NCBI GenBank assembly: GCA_022710245.1
Contig: JAKLHH010000268.1
Location: forward strand, 1 to 8,435
Direction of reading: 5' to 3'
From: Myxococcota bacterium
GTDB lineage: Bacteria; Myxococcota; Polyangia; GCA-2747355; JAKLHH01
DNA: 8,435 nucleotides
The notes beneath the pieces are model-generated. The model saw nothing but the letters and a program-made list of their open reading frames with translations. It was not told where the DNA came from and did no database searches. The translations under genes were made by a program, and so were the position numbers. Shown here piece after piece: positions 5,570 to 8,435 of the stretch. How positions within the stretch are numbered: the stretch's first letter is position 1; every line of letters starts with the position of its first letter.

Positions 5570-6016
5570 TCAGTGCATCGGTCCCAGATCTTTGGCCTGC
5601 TGCGAGTCCTGCTTGGCGAGCGAGTCCTGCTTCGCGGATGCCCCATCCGGGAGCGGGCCCGCCTCGCGAGCCCCGCCCTCGCTCAGCGCGCCGCCCTCTC
5701 TCGCACCGCCCTCTCTCGCACCGCCCTCCAGTGTACCGGCCTCCGTGACCCCGAGCTCGCGTGGCCCGTCGCCGCAGGCTGCGTCGGCCCCGCTCAGGAT
5801 GCCGTCCGGGAAGCCCTTGATCCCGATCTCCGCCTCCAGCTCGTCGGAGCCGTCCGGCTTGCCCGCCCCGGGGCCGTCGGGTGACGCCAGCGGGTGCGGC
5901 CCGTCGAGGAGACTGGTCGGCCCGCCCTGGTCGGGCTGGCCCGGCAGGTGGATCGGCGTCGCGGTGCACCCCGCGAGCGCGCCCCACGCCCAGAGCACCA
6001 GCAGCGCGCGTCTCAT
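5570..6016 (-). CDS. Small lipoprotein, third paralogue of a tandem triplet
   Basis: The 148-residue product starts at ATG 6014-6016, overlapping the TGA of the preceding paralogue (ATGA). GGGAG sits upstream inside the end of that gene. The signal sequence ends in a near-ideal lipobox Leu-Ala-Gly-Cys (Cys17). The mature chain begins Cys-Thr-Ala-Thr-Pro-Ile-His-Leu-Pro-Gly-Gln-Pro-Asp, the block shared with both neighbours. Thr rather than Asp at +2 would suit outer-membrane sorting if the E. coli Lol rule applies here. The rest is Gly/Asp/Ala/Pro/Glu-rich, with repeats Glu-Gly-Gly-Ala-Arg (around residues 97-117) and Ala-Lys-Gln-Asp-Ser (near 128-138). It has a Cys at about residue 81 that the other two lack. 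There is no recognisable globular domain and function is unknown. It is the most diverged and longest of the three. Confidence 0.78.
   Translation of the reverse strand: MRRALLVLWAWGALAGCTATPIHLPGQPDQGGPTSLLDGPHPLASPDGPGAGKPDGSDELEAEIGIKGFPDGILSGADAACGDGPRELGVTEAGTLEGGAREGGAREGGALSEGGAREAGPLPDGASAKQDSLAKQDSQQAKDLGPMH
5602..5632 (-). repeat. Short coding repeat, 18-base period
   Basis: GCGAGTCCTGCTT on the plus strand occurs at 5602-5614 and 5620-5632. On the coding strand this gives the repeated Ala-Lys-Gln-Asp-Ser motif near the C terminus of the third lipoprotein. It is local slippage-type expansion inside the gene. Confidence 0.6.
5691..5728 (-). repeat. 15-base tandem repeat inside the third lipoprotein gene
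   Basis: CCGCCCTCTCTCGCA on the plus strand occurs at 5691-5705 and 5706-5720, with a partial third copy at 5721-5728. The unit is a multiple of three, so each change in copy number adds or removes one Glu-Gly-Gly-Ala-Arg block without breaking the frame. Exact identity between the copies suggests recent expansion. Confidence 0.7.
5941..5969 (-). repeat. 29-base block identical to 6297-6325 (lipoprotein start region)
   Basis: The 29 bases here are identical to 6297-6325 and nearly identical to 6661-6686, which has two differences over 26 bases. All three copies encode the start of the mature lipoprotein, Cys-Thr-Ala-Thr-Pro-Ile-His-Leu-Pro. Flanking coding sequence is far more diverged, so the block is either under strong constraint or was homogenised recently. 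Confidence 0.8.
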
Positions 6017-6378
6017 GGCTTCTCCCGCGCGAGGTCCGCCGCGCCCGCCTCCAGGGGGCGAGCCTCGCTCGCGCCGTCGCGGGCGCCGTCGGTGGCGCCG
6101 TCCGTCAGGCCGCCCTCGGTGCGTGCGTCGAGCCCGCCGCCGCCGCCCTCCGTGTCGGGCGGTGGGAGGGTCATCGTCTCGAGGCCCTTGTGGCTGCTGC
6201 CGTCAGGGTGGCCCTCCGGCCCGTCCAGCGAGGTCGCCGGTGCGTCGGGTGTCGCCAGCGCGTCGGGTGCCGCGCCGGCGCCGGTGTCACCCTGCACCGG
6301 CAGGTGGATCGGCGTCGCGGTGCACGCCGCGAGCAGCGCGAGGGTGACGAGCGCGGCGGCGAGCAGCGCGCGGCTCAT
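6013..6378 (-). CDS. Small lipoprotein, second paralogue of a tandem triplet
   Basis: The 121-residue product starts at ATG 6376-6378, overlapping the TGA of the first paralogue (ATGA). Its signal peptide has a poly-Ala/Leu core and lipobox Leu-Ala-Ala-Cys (Cys19). The mature chain starts Cys-Thr-Ala-Thr-Pro-Ile-His-Leu-Pro-Val-Gln-Gly-Asp. It is closest to the first paralogue, sharing Asp-Ala-Pro-Ala-Thr-x-Leu-Asp-Gly, a Ser/Ala-His-Lys-x-Leu motif, Glu-Gly-Gly-Leu-x-Asp-Gly, Glu-Ala-Arg-Pro and an ending Asp-Leu-x-x-Glu-(Gln/Lys)-Pro. Lengths are equal (121 each). Composition is Asp/Gly/Ala-rich with a run of five glycines, and no fold is recognised. In many myxobacterial lipoproteins a linker like this leads into a globular domain; here the linker is the whole protein. 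Role unknown. Confidence 0.8.
   Translation of the reverse strand: MSRALLAAALVTLALLAACTATPIHLPVQGDTGAGAAPDALATPDAPATSLDGPEGHPDGSSHKGLETMTLPPPDTEGGGGGLDARTEGGLTDGATDGARDGASEARPLEAGAADLAREKP
6297..6325 (-). repeat. 29-base block identical to 5941-5969
   Basis: This is the partner of the block at 5941-5969, lying at the same codon positions of the second lipoprotein gene. The distance between the two copies is 356 bases, about one gene unit. The third relative is at 6661-6686. Confidence 0.8.
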
Positions 6379-6740
6379 GGCTGCTCGCCCTTGAGGTCCG
6401 TCGCGCCCGCCTCCCCGGGCCGCGCCTCGCGGAGGCCGTCCTTGACGCCGTCCGCCAGGCCGCCCTCGAAGCGCGCGTCGCTGGCGCCATCGCCGCCGTA
6501 GGGACTCAGGTCTGCACCGCTGGTCGCCCCGTCGCCTCCAGGCGGCACGGAGCGCGCGTCGAGTCGCTTGTGGGCGCCGCTGTCGCGCTTGTCCTCCGCC
6601 CCGTCGAGGCCCGTGGCCGGCGCATCCGGCTGGAAGCTCGGGTTGCTGTCACCCTGCGACGGCAGGTGGATCGGGGTCGCCGTGCAGGCGCCGAGGCCAG
6701 CCGCCGAGAGCAGGAGCACGAACAGCAGGACAGGCCGCAT
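6375..6740 (-). CDS. Small lipoprotein, first paralogue of a tandem triplet
   Basis: The 121-residue product starts at ATG 6738-6740, with CGGAGG at 6745-6750 four bases upstream. This is the best ribosome binding site of the three genes and suits the lead gene of a coupled set. The signal peptide is Leu/Val-rich, with lipobox Leu-Gly-Ala-Cys (Cys19). The mature chain begins Cys-Thr-Ala-Thr-Pro-Ile-His-Leu-Pro-Ser-Gln-Gly-Asp. The remainder is Asp/Gly/Ala-rich with Gly-Gly-Asp-Gly-Ala twice and the motifs listed for its paralogue. It lies 52 bases after the stop of the sigma54 activator gene on the same strand, so it may be read through from that gene or have its own weak promoter. Probably exposed in the envelope. 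Function unknown. Confidence 0.8.
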   Translation of the reverse strand: MRPVLLFVLLLSAAGLGACTATPIHLPSQGDSNPSFQPDAPATGLDGAEDKRDSGAHKRLDARSVPPGGDGATSGADLSPYGGDGASDARFEGGLADGVKDGLREARPGEAGATDLKGEQP

Positions 6741-6763
6741 TCAGCCTCCGGGACACCTCCGCC

Positions 6764-6772
6764 AGGATATCA
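6764..6772 (-). promoter_or_regulatory. Possible extended -10 element before the lipoprotein triplet
   Basis: On the minus strand TGATATCCT fits an extended -10 (TG, one base, then TATCCT; 4 of 6 to TATAAT). It lies 23 bases before ATG 6740 in the short gap after the activator gene and stands out as an A/T island in GC-rich DNA. No good -35 is visible 17 bases further up, and no -24/-12 sigma54 pair was found in the gap. Confidence 0.25.
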
Positions 6773-6792
6773 CAGCGGCCGGGGCGCAGGCC

Positions 6793-8435
6793 TCACTGGA
6801 TCGCGTAGTCCTTGAGCCGCCGGTAGAAGGTGCGCCGGGGCATGCCGATCAGCTCGGCCGCGCGGCTCTTGTTCCAGTTCGCCGACTCGAGCGCCTCGAG
6901 GATGCGCTGCTTCTCGCGCTGCTCGTGGTCCTCCGCCGAGCGGGGCAGCACCGGCCCGGGCGCGCGCGCGGCGGCGGTCGCCGCGCTGCCCGCCGTGAGC
7001 GGCGCCTCCAGCGTGAAGTCGTCCGCGTCGAGGAGCGGCCCGTCCGCGAGCACCGCCGCGTTCATCAGCGCGTGCTCGAGCTGCCGCACGTTACCCGGCC
7101 ACGGGTACTCGAGCAGCCGCCGCATGCCCTCGCGGCTGACGTGCTTCTTCTCGCTCTTCATCTGCGCGGCGATCAGCGCGAGGAAGTGGTCGACGAGGAT
7201 CGGGATGTCGTCGCTCCGCTCGCGCAGCGACGGGAGCCGCAGGGTGACGACGTTGAGCCGGTAGAAGAGGTCCTCGCGGAAGCTCCCCCGCTGCACCAGC
7301 ATGGCCAGCGACTTGTTCGAGGCCGCGATGACCCGCACGTCGACCTTGAGGTCGTCCTGCGCGCCCACCGGCCGGATCGTCTTCTCCTGCAGCGCGCGCA
7401 GCAGGTCCACCTGCATCCGCGCGGGCATGTCACCGATCTCGTCGAGGAAGAGGGTGCCGCCGTGCGCCGTGGCGAAGAGCCCCTTGCGCTCGCGGTCGGC
7501 GCCGGTGAAGGCGCCGCGCACGTGCCCGAAGAGCTCGCTCTCCAGCAGGCTCTCCGGGATCGCCGCGCAGTTCACCGAGACCAGCCGGCCCTTGCGGCGC
7601 TCGCTCTGGGTGTGGATGCCGCGGGCGACCATCTCCTTGCCGGTCCCGCTCTCGCCCTCGATCAGGATCGGCACCTCGGTCGCCGCCACCCGCTCCATCA
7701 GCTCGAAGAGCTTCAGCATCGGCCCCGCGCGGCCCACCATGCCGAACATGCCGACCCGCGTCTCCAGCCGGCGCCGCGTCTCGGCGAGGTCCCGCTGCGC
7801 CTCCTCGAGCTGCTGGGTGCGCTGGCTGAGCAGGCGGCCGCGCTCCTCGGCGAGCGCCTCGATCTCCTGGTTGGCGCGCTCGAGCTCGCGCGTCTTGCGC
7901 AGGTTCTCGGCCATCAGCCGCGCGTTGGTGAGCGCGATCGCGACCTGGTCGCCGAAGGCCATCAGCAGGCGCTGGTCGCCGGGGGTGAAGCGCCCGGTCT
8001 GGAAGCGGCTCTCCATGTAGAGCACGCCCGCCGACCGGCCGCCCGCGTGGATGGGGATGCAGAGCACCGACTCGAGCTGCAGCTGGTGGACGCTGAGGTA
8101 CTCCTTGAAGCGAGGGTCGTTGCGCGCGGAGATGGTGATGACGGGCTGGCCCGAGGTGAAGACGCGCTCGGCGATGGAGCGGCTGTAGGAGCCGACCTCC
8201 TCCTCGGGAGCGAGGTTGCGCGCCACCTCCAGCCGCAGCTCGTCGGCGCTCGGGCCGAGGAGGAGGAAGCCGCGCTCGGCGCCGGTCAGCTCCACCGCGG
8301 TGTCCATCACCAGGCCGAGCAGCCGCTCGGGGTCGAGCTCGGAGTTGACCTGCCGGTAGATCTCGAGCAGCCGGTAGAAGCGCTCCTCGACGGTGGCGCG
8401 GATGTGGTCCCCGCGGTCCCCGACGCCGCTGACGC
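6793..8435 (-). CDS. Sigma54-dependent enhancer-binding protein, GAF-AAA+-Fis, N terminus outside the window
   Basis: The frame is open from the right edge to TGA at 6793-6795, giving 546 complete visible codons. A GTG at 8310 lies inside the GAF region and is not the start. Domains in visible numbering: GAF sensor about 36-171 (Glu-Leu-Asp-Pro-Glu-Arg-Leu-Leu, then Gly-Ala-Glu-Arg-Gly-Phe-Leu-Leu-Leu); charged coiled coil about 172-231; AAA+ about 232-460 with Walker A Gly-Glu-Ser-Gly-Thr-Gly-Lys-Glu (260-267), sigma54-contacting Gly-Ala-Phe-Thr-Gly-Ala (307-312), Walker B Gly-Gly-Thr-Leu-Phe-Leu-Asp-Glu (325-332) and an arginine-finger region Phe-Arg-Glu-Asp-Leu-Phe-Tyr-Arg-Leu (385-393); Fis-type HTH about 509-546. 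All motifs needed to remodel sigma54 holoenzyme are intact. No receiver domain is visible, so control is probably through the GAF domain or a domain beyond the edge, such as FHA or kinase. The lipoprotein triplet directly downstream is an obvious candidate target. Confidence 0.94.
   Translation of the reverse strand, partial: VSGVGDRGDHIRATVEERFYRLLEIYRQVNSELDPERLLGLVMDTAVELTGAERGFLLLGPSADELRLEVARNLAPEEEVGSYSRSIAERVFTSGQPVITISARNDPRFKEYLSVHQLQLESVLCIPIHAGGRSAGVLYMESRFQTGRFTPGDQRLLMAFGDQVAIALTNARLMAENLRKTRELERANQEIEALAEERGRLLSQRTQQLEEAQRDLAETRRRLETRVGMFGMVGRAGPMLKLFELMERVAATEVPILIEGESGTGKEMVARGIHTQSERRKGRLVSVNCAAIPESLLESELFGHVRGAFTGADRERKGLFATAHGGTLFLDEIGDMPARMQVDLLRALQEKTIRPVGAQDDLKVDVRVIAASNKSLAMLVQRGSFREDLFYRLNVVTLRLPSLRERSDDIPILVDHFLALIAAQMKSEKKHVSREGMRRLLEYPWPGNVRQLEHALMNAAVLADGPLLDADDFTLEAPLTAGSAATAAARAPGPVLPRSAEDHEQREKQRILEALESANWNKSRAAELIGMPRRTFYRRLKDYAIQ

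Noticed and set aside
5109..5987. 292-residue minus-strand frame across the synthase end and the lipoprotein
   Set aside because: It overlaps two well-supported genes in the wrong frame and has Arg/Gly/Ala-rich low-complexity translation.
5592..6501. Several plus-strand frames opposite the lipoprotein triplet
   Set aside because: The minus-strand frames have signal peptides, lipoboxes and paralogy with coupled starts. The plus-strand frames are Arg/Pro/Ser-rich shadows that repeat only because the DNA below them is duplicated.

Overview
The window is very GC-rich, with G or C at most third codon positions. It is dominated by secreted, lipidated and surface-type proteins, plus a GAF/sigma54 enhancer-binding protein. 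This points to a large-genome member of the Myxococcota or a related deltaproteobacterial-type lineage. The assignment rests on style and gene content; there is no rRNA or marker gene to confirm it.

Layout. (1) Bases 1-886, plus strand: the 3' end of a discoidin-like secreted protein, then a short CRP/FNR-type regulator (455-886) that has the DNA-binding half but lacks most of the cyclic-nucleotide-binding beta-roll. (2) Bases 969-4507, minus strand: a probable three-gene operon read right to left. It runs from a Cys-rich lipoprotein (3902-4507), through a large secreted BNR/Asp-box beta-propeller protein (1842-3905, coupled by an ATGA overlap), to a smaller secreted protein (969-1793). The smaller protein shares a C-terminal-type domain with the propeller protein. 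(3) Bases 4655-5521, plus strand: an RluA-family pseudouridine synthase, divergent from the operon across a 147-base intergenic region with an inverted repeat and a pair of direct repeats. (4) Bases 5570-6740, minus strand: three tandem paralogous small lipoproteins joined by two ATGA overlaps, each starting its mature chain with Cys-Thr-Ala-Thr-Pro-Ile-His-Leu-Pro and otherwise low-complexity. (5) Bases 6793-8435, minus strand: a GAF-AAA+-Fis sigma54-dependent activator that runs off the right edge and lies 52 bases upstream of the lipoprotein cluster on the same strand.

How they may work together (inference): the 969-4507 operon looks like an envelope module made of a lipoprotein anchor, a propeller protein and a secreted partner with a shared unnamed domain. 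The lipoprotein triplet may be co-transcribed with, or controlled by, the adjacent sigma54 activator. The least explained parts are the lipoprotein triplet and the domain shared between the two adjacent secreted proteins. No tRNA, rRNA, CRISPR array, insertion sequence or phage gene was seen.
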